DNA of 64,000 bases from Sphingobacteriaceae bacterium DW12 (GCA_000783305.1 JROE01000013.1:202789-266788), one strand, 5' to 3'; shown: positions 34,790-45,046, numbered from the stretch's first letter. Notes: generated by a model not told the origin, from the sequence alone. Made by a program: numbers and translations.

Positions 34790-35467
34790 CTAATATAAAC
34801 CTTTTCTTATACCCCACATTTTCAATAAAATGTACCCAAATAGCGCTCCTCCGACGTGTGCCAAATGTGCTACAGAGTCCCCAGGCTGGGATAAGCTCGA
34901 ATAGATTTCTATAGCAATCAGCCCTCCGATAAAGTATTTTGCCTTAATCGGAATAGGTATAAATATCAATTGAAGCGGAATGTTTGGAAATAAATAGGCA
35001 AATGCCAGAAGGATACCATATATCGCACCAGAGGCACCGACAAGGCGTGTCCCGTTAATTTCTTGTACGAAACCCAGCTGACTTCCCGTTAACGATCCCA
35101 GGTCAATTCCCTGACGGAGAGGGAAGCTAGTCCCCACCATTTGGTATAATTCAAATGCCTGTACGCCATATTGAAGAACCAATGCGCCTAACCCCGTGAA
35201 CAAGTAGAAGTTGATGAAACGTTTTGCACCCAATACCTGTTCGATCATTGGACCAAACATCAATAGGGAGAACATGTTGAAAAAAATATGCGTAAAACCA
35301 CCATGCATAAACATGTAGGTAATCACTTGCCAAACTTTGAAATAAGGAGAATCCGGGTAGAAGGCTGAAAGATAATCGTAGGATGCCCCCACAACACTAG
35401 ATCCTAAAAAAAAGATAATGTTGATAATCAACAGATTCTTGACAACGGGCGTTAAGTTTGGAAACAT
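34790..35467 (-). CDS. rhomboid family intramembrane serine protease
   Basis: A 225-residue inner-membrane protease with six transmembrane spans. All diagnostic residues are present: HGGFTHIFFNM (His60, Asn64), GASGAIYG with nucleophile Ser146 and AHLAHVGGALFG with catalytic His204. Length is normal for a bacterial rhomboid without extra domains. It is second in an operon beginning with mutL (22 bp gap) and is followed by a degenerate rhomboid paralogue. Substrates are unknown. Confidence 0.93.
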   Translation of the reverse strand: MFPNLTPVVKNLLIINIIFFLGSSVVGASYDYLSAFYPDSPYFKVWQVITYMFMHGGFTHIFFNMFSLLMFGPMIEQVLGAKRFINFYLFTGLGALVLQYGVQAFELYQMVGTSFPLRQGIDLGSLTGSQLGFVQEINGTRLVGASGAIYGILLAFAYLFPNIPLQLIFIPIPIKAKYFIGGLIAIEIYSSLSQPGDSVAHLAHVGGALFGYILLKMWGIRKGLY

Positions 35468-35489
35468 ATAGTATTCTTTTTTTTCTAAA

Positions 35490-37367
35490 TTAAGTTTTGC
35501 CGAATCGTTCTAGCAATTCAGATAATGTAAAGGTAACGATAATGGGTTTACCATAGATGGAGATACTAGGTGACTCACAAGCGAAAAGCCTGTCTATAAG
35601 TTCTGCCATAGCTTGACCGTCTAGATGCGTGCCTATTTTGATGGCCGCGCTCTTGGCAAGGCTACGCGCTAGATTTTCCCTTTTACTGAGCTTGAGCTCT
35701 GCTTTGTTGTTTTTGAAATCCTCCAACAATTGTTCAATGATTGCACGTTCATTCACATTACTCCCTAAGTCTGCCGGTATTCCGTCAACAATATACGTTG
35801 TTTTTCCAAAAAGGCGTAATTGAAATCCTAGACTCTGTATTTCAGGAAGAATATCTTCCATCAGTGCATGATCGGCGGGACTCAAATCTATCGTTTGCGG
35901 AAATAAGCTTTGTTGGCTTATCCCTTGATGAAGGTCCAACTGATTTTGAAATTGTTCAAACAAAATCCGCTCGTGAGCAGCCTGTTGATCGATAATCATA
36001 AATCCTGAGTGAATCTGTGAGACGATAAACCGATTATGAAGCTGAAAAAATTGCTTTGTTGGCTGCGTGGGTGCCGGAGCTGTTGTAGATCTAGCGGTAT
36101 CGTCCTCCTCTTCTGGCAAAAGAGGCAATTGAGTAGATGACTCCTGCTCCGTAATCTGATACAATGTATCCCAATTTTGAGGAATGGCAGTTTTTTTCTC
36201 AAAACCAGAGGCATAGTTATCTGAGCGAGATTGAGAAGAAGTCTCCTTATATCCAGCTTCAAATGGATTGAAATTAGGATTGAAATTGATTGTCGGAACT
36301 TGTATTTCGTCCAAGGGCTTTGGACTTATCATTCCCGAAAAACCGGTTTCTTGATTAAAATCCAAGGTTGGAGCAATATTATAACGACCCAAGGAACGTT
36401 TTACGGCAGACCTTAAGATAGCATAAATGGCCTTGTCATCCTCATACTTAATTTCCGTTTTCGTCGGATGGACGTTAATATCAATCTTAGACGGGTCTAT
36501 CTCGATAAAAAGCACATACAATGGATAGCTATCAGCGGGTAATATATCCTCATATGCATTCAATACTGCATGATGTAAGTAAGGATCCTTAATGAACCTT
36601 TTATTGACGAAAAAGAACTGCTCTCCGCGAGTTTTCTTCGCAAACTCCGGTTTTCCGATAAAACCGCTCACTGTGATGATACTTGTATCCTCTTCTACAG
36701 GTACCAATCGCTGGTTATAGTTATTGCCCAACAAATGCACAATGCGTTGTTTCAACGTTTCCGCAGGAAGATGGTAAACCTCATTATTATCACTATGTAG
36801 GCTGAAAAAGATTTCAGGATGTGCCAGCGAAACTCGTTGAAACTCATCAATAATGTGGCGCATTTCAACCGAATTGCTCTTTAGGAAATTACGTCTTGCC
36901 GGAATGTTATAAAATAAATTCTTAATCGATATACTTGTCCCGTTCGTTAACGCTTCGGGGTGTTGATCTGTTATTTTTGAGCCCTCTATTTCAATGACCG
37001 TACCGAGCTCATCTTCAATTCGTTTGGTTCGCAATTCCACATGTGCTATGGCCGCAATAGAAGCCATAGCCTCTCCACGAAATCCCATCGTACGAATAGC
37101 AAAAAGATCTTCCGCTTTTCGAATTTTGGACGTAGCGTGCCTTTCAAAGCATAGCCTAGCGTCGGTGACACTCATTCCACATCCGTTGTCAATGACCTGA
37201 ATCAACGACTTCCCTGCATCTTTGACGATGAGTTTTATTTTATCTGCTCCAGCATCAATTGCATTCTCAATCAGTTCCTTTACAGCAGAAGCAGGTCGTT
37301 GCACCACTTCTCCTGCAGCAATTTGATTGGCTACAGCATCTGGCAACAATTGAATAATATCTGACAT
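35490..37367 (-). CDS. mutL: DNA mismatch repair protein MutL
   Basis: A 625-residue GHKL ATPase linking mismatch recognition to strand removal. I start at MSDIIQLLPDAV (37367). The N-terminal ATPase motifs are IAAGEVVQRPASAVKELIEN, DNGCGM and TMGFRGEAMASI, followed by the transducer domain ending near residue 330 and a Pro/Gln/Thr-rich linker. The C-terminal domain contains DQQAAHERILFE, matching the endonuclease motif DQHA-x2-E-x4-E except for Gln instead of His, so the nicking activity found in most non-enteric MutL proteins is likely kept. First gene of an operon with two rhomboid-like genes and an EEP hydrolase. Confidence 0.96.
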   Translation of the reverse strand: MSDIIQLLPDAVANQIAAGEVVQRPASAVKELIENAIDAGADKIKLIVKDAGKSLIQVIDNGCGMSVTDARLCFERHATSKIRKAEDLFAIRTMGFRGEAMASIAAIAHVELRTKRIEDELGTVIEIEGSKITDQHPEALTNGTSISIKNLFYNIPARRNFLKSNSVEMRHIIDEFQRVSLAHPEIFFSLHSDNNEVYHLPAETLKQRIVHLLGNNYNQRLVPVEEDTSIITVSGFIGKPEFAKKTRGEQFFFVNKRFIKDPYLHHAVLNAYEDILPADSYPLYVLFIEIDPSKIDINVHPTKTEIKYEDDKAIYAILRSAVKRSLGRYNIAPTLDFNQETGFSGMISPKPLDEIQVPTINFNPNFNPFEAGYKETSSQSRSDNYASGFEKKTAIPQNWDTLYQITEQESSTQLPLLPEEEDDTARSTTAPAPTQPTKQFFQLHNRFIVSQIHSGFMIIDQQAAHERILFEQFQNQLDLHQGISQQSLFPQTIDLSPADHALMEDILPEIQSLGFQLRLFGKTTYIVDGIPADLGSNVNERAIIEQLLEDFKNNKAELKLSKRENLARSLAKSAAIKIGTHLDGQAMAELIDRLFACESPSISIYGKPIIVTFTLSELLERFGKT

Positions 37368-37474
37368 AATCAATGCGAAGTTACAAAAAATAGAACCGAA
37401 ATCTTAGTTAACATAAATTTCAAATAAGCCCAAAGCCCGATAAACAGCATACAATCTTAGTTGAAGAATCAAAC

Positions 37475-40315
37475 CTATTTCATTTCTAACTTCAAGAATC
37501 TTGCCGTTTCACTTCCTTTGACTTTGATGAGGTCCTCAGGCGTTCCTGCGAACAAAAGTTGCCCCCCGCTACGACCCCCTTCAGGCCCCATATCGATGAC
37601 CCAGTCTGCTGTCTTCACCACATCAAGATTATGCTCAATGATGAGTACCGAGTTGCCTCGCTCTACTAGTCTATTGATGACACCGAGCAATACGTTCACG
37701 TCCTCAAAATGGAGACCGGTAGTCGGTTCATCCAGGATGTAGAATGTTTTGCCAGTATCCTTTTTAGAAAGCTCCGTTGCTAGTTTAATCCGTTGGGCCT
37801 CTCCTCCCGACAAGGTCGTCGATGACTGTCCCAATGTAATATAACCTAGACCTACATCATATAGTGTTTTGATCTTACGGTATATAGAAGGAATGTTTTC
37901 AAAAAATGTTACCGCATCTTCCACACTCATATCTAATACATCGGAGATTGACTTTCCTCTATATCGTACTTCCAGTGTCTCCCGGTTATAACGTTTGCCA
38001 TGACATGTTTCACAAGGAACCTGTACATCGGGTAAAAAGTTCATTTCGATGATTTTCATTCCAGCGCCTTGACACGTTTCACACCTTCCGCCCTTCACAT
38101 TGAACGAAAATCTTCCAGGTTTGTATCCTCGGATCTTAGCCTCCGGGAGCTGCACAAATAAGGTGCGGATATCCGAGAATACACCTGTATAGGTCGAAGG
38201 ATTCGATCGTGGTGTTCTCCCTATCGGACTTTGGTCGATTTCGATAATCTTGTCAATATGCTCTAGTCCCTCTACACTTTTATAAGGGAGAGGTGTCGCT
38301 TTAGCTCGGAAAAAGTGCTTATTCAAGATGGGGTATAGTGTCCCAGTAATTAAGCTCGATTTTCCTGAACCAGAAACCCCTGTGACCAAAATCAACTTGC
38401 CTAAGGGAAATTCTGCAGTTACGTTTTTAAGGTTATTCCCAGTTGCCCCCTTAAGCGTTAGCGTGTTCCCATTTCCAGGTCTTCGTGTTTTAGGAATTGC
38501 CACTTCTTTACGACCATTCAAGTAAGCTGCGGTTAGCGAATCTGCTTTTAAAATCTCCTTTGGGGTGCCCTCTGCAACCACTTCTCCACCATGTAACCCT
38601 GCCGCAGGCCCCATGTCAATGACATGGTCCGCATTGAGGATCATATCTTTATCGTGCTCCACCACCAGTACCGAGTTGCCGATATCGCGCAGATTTTTCA
38701 GTGAGTTGATCAAGCGTTCATTGTCGCGCTGATGCAAACCGATACTGGGTTCGTCCAATATATAGAGGACATTCACCAGTTGCGATCCAATTTGAGTTGC
38801 TAAACGTATCCGTTGAGCTTCCCCGCCAGATAGTGTCTTGGACGTTCTATTCAACGTGAGGTAAGTAAGGCCCACATCCAATAAAAAACCAAGGCGGGCA
38901 CGAATCTCCTTTAATATCTCCGTAGCAATCACTTGTTGACGCTCGTCTAATCTAGATTCCAAATCTTTAAACCAGTCCATCAATGTAATGATATCCATTG
39001 CTGATAACTCGCTGATATTCTTTTGGTCAATCTTGAAATGCAAGGACTCTTTCTTTAAGCGGTCGCCATGGCAACTGGGGCAAGTTACCTTCGTGCGAAA
39101 ATCTTCTAATGAGGCGATGTCATCACTCTGGCGCCCCATTTGGTCTTCCAACATGGAGAATATCCCCTGAAAAGTCACTTTATGTTCTCTTACACTGTAG
39201 CTACTGTACTCCACGGTAATAGGAATTGGTTCCTCTGCACCAAATAATAACGTATCAACTTGTTCTTCTGTTAATTTTTCAATAGGAGAGGTCAATGAAA
39301 ACTCAAGTTTCTTAGCAACAGCCTTTAACACTTGGAAATTCCAAGAATCACGGGCCGGACCTAATGGTACAATAGCACCCTTTTGGATGCTTAATTTACG
39401 GTCAGGAATCACTGCAGCTTTATCAATCTCAAAAATATAGCCCAGGCCATCGCATTTTGGACAGGCCCCGTATGGAGAGTTGAATGAAAAGGTATTGGGT
39501 TGCGGCTCATCATAGGAAATACCCGATTCTGCATCCATTAAGTATTTACTAAAAAACTGTTCCTTGTTCTCTTTATTGCTGATTTTAATGATTCCCTTTG
39601 CTGATTTCATTGCTTGCATCACAGAGGTGAACAATCGCTTGCGGTCCGCGGACTTTACCGTGAGTCTATCAATTACAATCTCGATATCGTGGATCTTGTA
39701 GCGATCTACCTGCATCTTGGGCTCTAGATCTACAATCTCTCCATCAACTCTCACCTTCGTATACCCTTGCTTACGGATTTGTTCAAATAGCTCCCGATAG
39801 TGTCCCTTACGTCCCTTCACGATCGGGGCCAGGACATTCACTCCTTCTCCGTCAAATTCATCTAAGATACGATCCACAATTTGGTCCTCAGACATCCGCT
39901 CCATTCGTTTTCCAGTGACATATGAAAATGCTTCTCCCGCACGGGCAAAAAGCAAACGAAGAAAATCATAAACCTCTGTAATCGTTCCAACAGTAGAGCG
40001 TGGATTTTTACTGGTCGTTTTCTGCTCAATGGATATTACCGGACTTAATCCCGAAATCTTATCGACGTCTGGACGTTCCATGCCGCCTAGAAATTGACGA
40101 CTATAGGCACTGAATGTTTCCATGTAACGACGTTGCCCTTCTGCATAGATCGTGTCAAATGCTAGAGAGGACTTGCCACTGCCGCTCAACCCAGTAATGA
40201 CCACAAGTTCATTCCGAGGAAACGTGACGTCTATATTTTTAAGATTATGGACTCGAGCGCCGAAGACTTCCACTTCATTTTGTTCACCCAAATCTGGCGT
40301 TGTATTTTTATTCAT
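37475..40315 (-). CDS. uvrA: excinuclease ABC subunit A
   Basis: A 946-residue damage-recognition ATPase of nucleotide excision repair. The start MNKNTTPDLGEQNEVEV (40315) is chosen because VFGARVHNLKNI follows at the normal position; the longer in-frame ATG at 40363 would lie in the promoter. Two ABC modules are seen: Walker A GLSGSGKSS and GVSGSGKSS, signatures TLSGGEAQRIRLA and TLSGGEAQRIKLA, and two ILDEP Walker B motifs. Zinc CxxC pairs are CPKC/CPSC in the first module and CETC/CETC in the second. Single gene with its own promoter box; it is a UvrA1-type protein by length. Confidence 0.97.
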   Translation of the reverse strand: MNKNTTPDLGEQNEVEVFGARVHNLKNIDVTFPRNELVVITGLSGSGKSSLAFDTIYAEGQRRYMETFSAYSRQFLGGMERPDVDKISGLSPVISIEQKTTSKNPRSTVGTITEVYDFLRLLFARAGEAFSYVTGKRMERMSEDQIVDRILDEFDGEGVNVLAPIVKGRKGHYRELFEQIRKQGYTKVRVDGEIVDLEPKMQVDRYKIHDIEIVIDRLTVKSADRKRLFTSVMQAMKSAKGIIKISNKENKEQFFSKYLMDAESGISYDEPQPNTFSFNSPYGACPKCDGLGYIFEIDKAAVIPDRKLSIQKGAIVPLGPARDSWNFQVLKAVAKKLEFSLTSPIEKLTEEQVDTLLFGAEEPIPITVEYSSYSVREHKVTFQGIFSMLEDQMGRQSDDIASLEDFRTKVTCPSCHGDRLKKESLHFKIDQKNISELSAMDIITLMDWFKDLESRLDERQQVIATEILKEIRARLGFLLDVGLTYLTLNRTSKTLSGGEAQRIRLATQIGSQLVNVLYILDEPSIGLHQRDNERLINSLKNLRDIGNSVLVVEHDKDMILNADHVIDMGPAAGLHGGEVVAEGTPKEILKADSLTAAYLNGRKEVAIPKTRRPGNGNTLTLKGATGNNLKNVTAEFPLGKLILVTGVSGSGKSSLITGTLYPILNKHFFRAKATPLPYKSVEGLEHIDKIIEIDQSPIGRTPRSNPSTYTGVFSDIRTLFVQLPEAKIRGYKPGRFSFNVKGGRCETCQGAGMKIIEMNFLPDVQVPCETCHGKRYNRETLEVRYRGKSISDVLDMSVEDAVTFFENIPSIYRKIKTLYDVGLGYITLGQSSTTLSGGEAQRIKLATELSKKDTGKTFYILDEPTTGLHFEDVNVLLGVINRLVERGNSVLIIEHNLDVVKTADWVIDMGPEGGRSGGQLLFAGTPEDLIKVKGSETARFLKLEMK

Positions 40316-40360
40316 TGAACTTAAAAAGTTAGCTTTGACCGTTGGGAAAACGGCAAAGTG

Positions 40361-40368
40361 CAAAGTTA
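40361..40368 (-). promoter_or_regulatory. TAnnTTTG box for uvrA
   Basis: The minus strand reads TAACTTTG, giving a predicted leader of about 39 nt before the uvrA ATG at 40315. No LexA-type palindrome is evident nearby. Confidence 0.5.
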
Positions 40369-40536
40369 CAGAATTTTAAAAGATTATGACTGACCATAAA
40401 GTAAAGATGTCGTGAAATTTGACTACCACATGGCTGAACGACAATAATCTATTGGCAAATTATGGATCTTGAGAACTTGGATTAATATTTGTACTTTGGA
40501 GACGCGTCCATCTCCATTAATAGACAATTCATTCTA

Positions 40537-41577
40537 ATGAAAAAAATAGATACCAATAAACAAGAAAAGGAAACCTTGGAATCCGCTATCGATCATTGGA
40601 GCAAAGAAGGATATATCGATGAGCAGATTGCCTCAAGATTGCGGGATTCAATAGAAGTCAAGAGCTTCGAATGGGGTGTGCTTGCTAAGTACGCATTTTG
40701 GATAGCACTCGCTTCTTTGGTGTTTTCAGTGCTATCGCTATTTGTCGACGACGTTTTTCTCAATTTTGTCAAGCGGTTTTATGAAACGCCCAACATCGTG
40801 TTCTTTATCTTTTTCGCAGCCCTAGCAGCCGTATTCTATGTGGTAGGCTTTCGGAATAAAGAGAAATTTCCCGAAAAAACCTTTAGCAATGAGACGCTTA
40901 TGTTGGCCGGAGCCTTTTCGACAGCCACCAGTATCGGTTTTCTTGGACAAGTATTGGATCGTAATGAGTTACACTTTTCATTGCTCTTTCTACTTTCGGT
41001 GATTATTTACGGTGTATTGGCTGTTAAGCTCGATTCAAAACTTATTTGGACATTTACATTGATCAGTCTTGGCGTTTGGTTTGCTACCGAAACAGCTTAT
41101 CATAGCGACTGGGGCTTCAAATTCTGGGGCATGAATTATCCCTTACGATTCACTATTTTTGGGGTGTTGGTGACCCTGTTTGCGCTATTGGCTCAACCTA
41201 AACTGAAAAAATTACAACCTTTTCAATCCACTTCCTATATCGTAGGCTTACTGTATACCATGATTGCGCTATGGTGCCTTTCTATTTTTGGCAATTACAG
41301 TGACTTCGAAGAGTGGACTCGTGTTCGCCAATTCCATATTTTCTATTGGGGATTGCTATCGACGGTAGTGTCAGCCGGGTTGATTCTATATGGACTTAAG
41401 GCAAAAGATAATATCACGCGTGAAATAGGGTTTGTATTTTTTATTTTGAACCTTTACACTCGCTTTGTGGAATATTTATGGGATAATATCAATAGAACCA
41501 TTTTCTTCCTCATCCTTGCCGTCTCATTTTGGTTTGTAGGGCTATGGGCAGAGCGTATCTGGAAGAAAAGAGAATAA
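40537..41577 (+). CDS. DUF2157-like polytopic membrane protein
   Basis: A 346-residue membrane protein starting at ATG 40537 (MKKIDTNKQEKE). The N-terminal cytoplasmic 50 residues (LESAIDHWSKEGYIDEQIASRL) match the start of DUF2157 proteins, which are followed by 8-10 membrane spans as here (first near 50-70, last WFVGLWAERIWKKRE). The function of the family is unknown. The longer in-frame ATG at 40489 overlaps the likely promoter region. It diverges from uvrA and is followed by a strong bidirectional terminator. Confidence 0.72.
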   Translation: MKKIDTNKQEKETLESAIDHWSKEGYIDEQIASRLRDSIEVKSFEWGVLAKYAFWIALASLVFSVLSLFVDDVFLNFVKRFYETPNIVFFIFFAALAAVFYVVGFRNKEKFPEKTFSNETLMLAGAFSTATSIGFLGQVLDRNELHFSLLFLLSVIIYGVLAVKLDSKLIWTFTLISLGVWFATETAYHSDWGFKFWGMNYPLRFTIFGVLVTLFALLAQPKLKKLQPFQSTSYIVGLLYTMIALWCLSIFGNYSDFEEWTRVRQFHIFYWGLLSTVVSAGLILYGLKAKDNITREIGFVFFILNLYTRFVEYLWDNINRTIFFLILAVSFWFVGLWAERIWKKRE

Positions 41578-41582
41578 ATACT

Positions 41583-41617
41583 AAAAGACTCGAAAACCAA
41601 AGGTTTTCGAGTCTTTT
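41583..41617. terminator. bidirectional terminator between membrane protein and OsmC genes
   Basis: AAAAGACTCGAAAACC (41583-41598) and its exact complement at 41602-41617 form a 16-bp stem with a 3-nt loop, with A and T tracts at the ends, serving both convergent genes. Confidence 0.9.
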
Positions 41618-41621
41618 GTGA

Positions 41622-42038
41622 CTAATTTATCTTAAGGCTATAGGTGATGTTGACACCCCCTGCTGCTAACATGTCATGTACCGAGCAATATTTTTTGACA
41701 GCCAATTCTGCTGCTTTTTGCGCTTTAATTTCATCAATCTGCCCTTTCAACGTGAAGCTGATGTGAATATCGGTAAAGATGTTCGGAATCTCTTCTCTAC
41801 GCTTGCCTTCCACATCTACGTGAATATCTGCAATCTCCTGACGTTGTTTATTCAAGATACTAACCAAGTCAAATACACTGCACGAACCCAGTGCCATCAA
41901 CACCAACTCCATCGGTCTAACCCCTTTGCCTTCTCCACCTATCTCTTTCGATCCATCGATATGCACTTTTACGTTCGATAACTCACTGTTTGCTTCAAAA
42001 TGAACCGCTTGATTTATACGATTTAGTGATACTTTCAT
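41622..42038 (-). CDS. OsmC family protein
   Basis: A 138-residue OsmC/Ohr-fold protein, a thiol-dependent reductase of organic peroxides. The two reactive cysteines are Cys53 in MALGSCSVFDL and Cys118 in VKKYCSVHD, in the family positions. The substrate-side motif KGVRPMELVLMALG is typical of the YhfA-like subgroup rather than Ohr. It stands alone, convergent with a membrane protein gene. Confidence 0.9.
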   Translation of the reverse strand: MKVSLNRINQAVHFEANSELSNVKVHIDGSKEIGGEGKGVRPMELVLMALGSCSVFDLVSILNKQRQEIADIHVDVEGKRREEIPNIFTDIHISFTLKGQIDEIKAQKAAELAVKKYCSVHDMLAAGGVNITYSLKIN

Positions 42039-42170
42039 TTTCTTTTTCTCCTTATTGTAAAGACAATCAAAGAGTGACTGTCTTGAAGTGCAATTTAGGG
42101 AATTTGCGTTTTAAAAGCAATTCTAGAGGGATGTAATCTGTCAAAGATTCCATTTTTTCTTGCTGGTAAT

Positions 42171-42215
42171 GCTATAAAAAGGGCGATTTCAATTTGAAAC
42201 CGCCCTTTTTATAGC
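42171..42215 (-). terminator. terminator after the GDSL lipoprotein gene
   Basis: GCTATAAAAAGGGCG and CGCCCTTTTTATAGC form a 15-bp stem extended inward by TTTCAA/TTGAAA, just 14 bp after the stop at 42229 on the minus strand. Confidence 0.85.
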
Positions 42216-42228
42216 CATATATTATCGC

Positions 42229-43545
42229 CTAATTAGGCATTTTCACTCCTCTATATTGCGAGACATCTACTTTCGGTATTGTAGAGCCATATGTTTTATT
42301 GATTGCATCAATAAAAACATTAGCAACGATTCCATAGCCAATAGGGGTGAGGTGTATTCCATCCAAAGAAAAGGCGTTACCAGTGATAAACTTATTACTC
42401 ACTGCTAGTCCATTGATACTGATACCGGTCTTTACTGAGGTAAAGAATGCGTTGACATCTGCTATGGCCAACCCTTTAGCTGAGGCGATGGATTTGATTA
42501 CAGCATTAAATTCGTTGACACGGTCTACCACTTGTTTGGCTTCGGCCTCGTCCAAGACGTAAACATCCTCTACAGGATTTCCAAGGTGCAGTCCATAAGG
42601 TATACCTAAATCATTGGGCTTGCCCAAAAGTCCAGCTGAAGAAAAAGGTAGCACAAAATAGTCTTTGTCCGTTGCGGCCCTTGCGGTTGTTTTTGTCCGG
42701 ATGTAAATGTCAGTAATTTCAGGGGCATTGGGATTTGCAGCTTTAGCTGCGGCATTTACCCCCGCTAATAAAGCTACTCGAGTTACCGTCGTGAAATAAG
42801 GGATAGCAGTTACGTCAGGTATAGTTGCCACCACACCTTTGGCTCCCTTTGCTGTCAATGCTTCTATAAACTGGTTGTAGCCATAAGTGAATGTAGGCAC
42901 GTCTGTCAACATGTTAATCCGATCTTTTGGATCGGCCGGATTGTACACCGCCCCTTTGGTCGCGTAACCCAACACGTCATTATTACCCAGCCAAAAACTG
43001 AAAAAAGTACTTTCATGCTCTTTCACATAGTCCAAATAACTTTTTTTGCCTACTTGGTCATCTGGTAATAGACGTTCGAAGTGCATGTTAGCAGCACCGA
43101 AGGCAGGAGCAAGTCCAAGGTCGATACGCATGCCAGGGACCCCTAGATTTTGAATAGGATCCAGATACTTGACCAATAAGCCAGGTGCGCGATATGCGGT
43201 ATTCTCCGTTACCTGCTCAATAACAGGTTGCCCATTTACCAAGGCTTTTAAGCGAAGATAGCCCGTTCCATTTGCTTTATCTTCTGGAAAAAGAGGGGAT
43301 TTAAATTCGCCACCACCTACTTGCTTAAATTGATCAGCCATTAGATTCGTAAAGGCGACTTGTTGCCCTTCGCGATAAAGTCCCCCATCAGCAAAGCCAG
43401 AAGTAAGCGAATTGCCAACGGCGATGTATTTGCTGAAATCAGCTTTCCCTCCAGATGATGGAGTAAAATCATTGATTTCAGGTTTGCAGGATGCTACACC
43501 TAGTAGAAGCAAAGCTAATCCTATATAAAGCTTATTTCGTTTCAT
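42229..43545 (-). CDS. SGNH/GDSL hydrolase family lipoprotein
   Basis: A 438-residue lipoprotein (signal GLALLLLGVASC, Cys near 20). The SGNH blocks are present: block I AVGNSLTSGFADGG with nucleophile Ser, an Asn block in FWLGNNDVLGYA and block V DGIHLTPIGYGIVA with the catalytic Asp/His pair. It should act as an esterase or lipase at the cell surface or in the periplasm. The gene begins 28 bp after a FadL-type outer-membrane porin gene; together they could release and import fatty acids, which is a common pairing in Bacteroidota. Confidence 0.88.
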   Translation of the reverse strand: MKRNKLYIGLALLLLGVASCKPEINDFTPSSGGKADFSKYIAVGNSLTSGFADGGLYREGQQVAFTNLMADQFKQVGGGEFKSPLFPEDKANGTGYLRLKALVNGQPVIEQVTENTAYRAPGLLVKYLDPIQNLGVPGMRIDLGLAPAFGAANMHFERLLPDDQVGKKSYLDYVKEHESTFFSFWLGNNDVLGYATKGAVYNPADPKDRINMLTDVPTFTYGYNQFIEALTAKGAKGVVATIPDVTAIPYFTTVTRVALLAGVNAAAKAANPNAPEITDIYIRTKTTARAATDKDYFVLPFSSAGLLGKPNDLGIPYGLHLGNPVEDVYVLDEAEAKQVVDRVNEFNAVIKSIASAKGLAIADVNAFFTSVKTGISINGLAVSNKFITGNAFSLDGIHLTPIGYGIVANVFIDAINKTYGSTIPKVDVSQYRGVKMPN

Positions 43546-43572
43546 GTTGTTTTCGTTTTAGAATGAGCAGTT

Positions 43573-44814
43573 TTACCATTTGTAACTGAGAGATAGCCCC
43601 GGAGCATAAATATTAGTTTTGTACGTTCCCGACAGGTGACTCTCTACGTTGTTGGCCTCTCTAGGAGAGATACGTTGGTAAGCAAAAGAGCCTGTTAGTT
43701 CAAACTTCGGATTGACATGGTAAGTGAATCCCCCAGAAGCGAGATAACGTACATTATCAGGTGTTTCTGGGTATACATAGTTGGCTTGGACAGGAGTAGC
43801 GATATATCCACCACCTACACGGAGTTGTAATTTGTCACTTGCAAGGTACTCTAGGCCAGCTTTGACAGAAGCTGCATTCACATAGTTTTTCTTGTAGTGG
43901 GAATCTTCTAAGGCATCGTCTCCAATGATATTGTCGGTATTATGACTGTAGTCGAAATCTAAATTTTGGTAAATTGAATAGCCGATTAATGTCCCATCGA
44001 CTGCCATCTTGAGTTTCTCTGTCAAAGGAAAAGCAATACCGAGTGCAAAAGTCGAGGGTAGAGGCAATTCGGATTTAAAGGTTGTACCCTCTGGAAAAGA
44101 TCCTCTTACGGTTTCTGGAACGTCAAATATAGCGTCTCCATCTTTTAACTTCGTCACTACTTTTGAGCGATAGCTCAAGGATATTGCAAAATCATCTTCT
44201 AGGTTGTAATGGACTCCTACGTTATATCCTGTCCCACTACCCGTCCCTTTTAAGGTGGCAAGGCCAGCCTTGCCGTCAGGGAAGAATACAGGAATAGCAC
44301 TTTCTAAATCCACACTTCCGATATTGTATACAAAACCACCTCCAATACCAAAATTTTCCGTTAGCTTAAAGCTTAAGGTAGGTTGTATGTAGATGGCTCG
44401 TAGTGATAGGCTTACCAAGCTAAATCGACCTGCCCACTCAGTACCCCAGTCTACAGCTCCGCCGTAAGGGGTATATATACCAATCCCTGCTTTCCACCAT
44501 GAGTTTTTAGGACCTAATGCCGCAAAGACTGAAAATGGAGGTGTAACCTGTGATTTGGTATGGTTGACCACAGTACTTCCCGATTCACGGAAGGCAGATT
44601 TGAACATAACGGCATTTCCGGCAACCATGATGGCGTTGTGATCCATTTTGGACAAAGCCCCTGGACTGTAGAAAATAGAAGATTCATCGATGAAATAAGC
44701 CGAACCAGCCCCTCCCATGCCTACTGCTTTTGGACTTTGAAGGTTCACTTGTGATCCCTGTGCCCATAGTAGAGAAGGAGAAGCACAGAGTAGCGCGAAT
44801 AATAATTTCTTCAT
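43573..44814 (-). CDS. OmpP1/FadL family outer membrane transport protein
   Basis: A 413-residue outer-membrane beta-barrel for hydrophobic compounds such as long-chain fatty acids. I start at MKKLLFALL (44814), which gives a signal peptide ending LLWAQ. The conserved N-terminal hatch is visible as LQSPKAVGMGGAGSAYFIDESSIFYSPGAL (read in two parts), the FadL counterpart of the NPA region. The C-terminus ends APGLSLSYKW with an aromatic final residue, as outer-membrane barrels do. It is cotranscribed with the GDSL lipoprotein gene downstream. Confidence 0.9.
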   Translation of the reverse strand: MKKLLFALLCASPSLLWAQGSQVNLQSPKAVGMGGAGSAYFIDESSIFYSPGALSKMDHNAIMVAGNAVMFKSAFRESGSTVVNHTKSQVTPPFSVFAALGPKNSWWKAGIGIYTPYGGAVDWGTEWAGRFSLVSLSLRAIYIQPTLSFKLTENFGIGGGFVYNIGSVDLESAIPVFFPDGKAGLATLKGTGSGTGYNVGVHYNLEDDFAISLSYRSKVVTKLKDGDAIFDVPETVRGSFPEGTTFKSELPLPSTFALGIAFPLTEKLKMAVDGTLIGYSIYQNLDFDYSHNTDNIIGDDALEDSHYKKNYVNAASVKAGLEYLASDKLQLRVGGGYIATPVQANYVYPETPDNVRYLASGGFTYHVNPKFELTGSFAYQRISPREANNVESHLSGTYKTNIYAPGLSLSYKW

Positions 44815-45046
44815 ACCTATTATAATTTGGTTATTACTTTTCCCTAACTGGAAAAAATACAATGCTAACATAATAAATTTTTGGCGAAAAATAATAAATT
44901 CTTGTGTAACATTTTTTTAGAACGTATCTTTATTACATTCGGAAGAACCATTCTATTGGGTCTGCATTAGACAAGACGGAAAACCTATTGAGTATTCTTT
45001 TAAATCAATAAAAAAATAAAACGATATATAATTAAGACAACAACTT

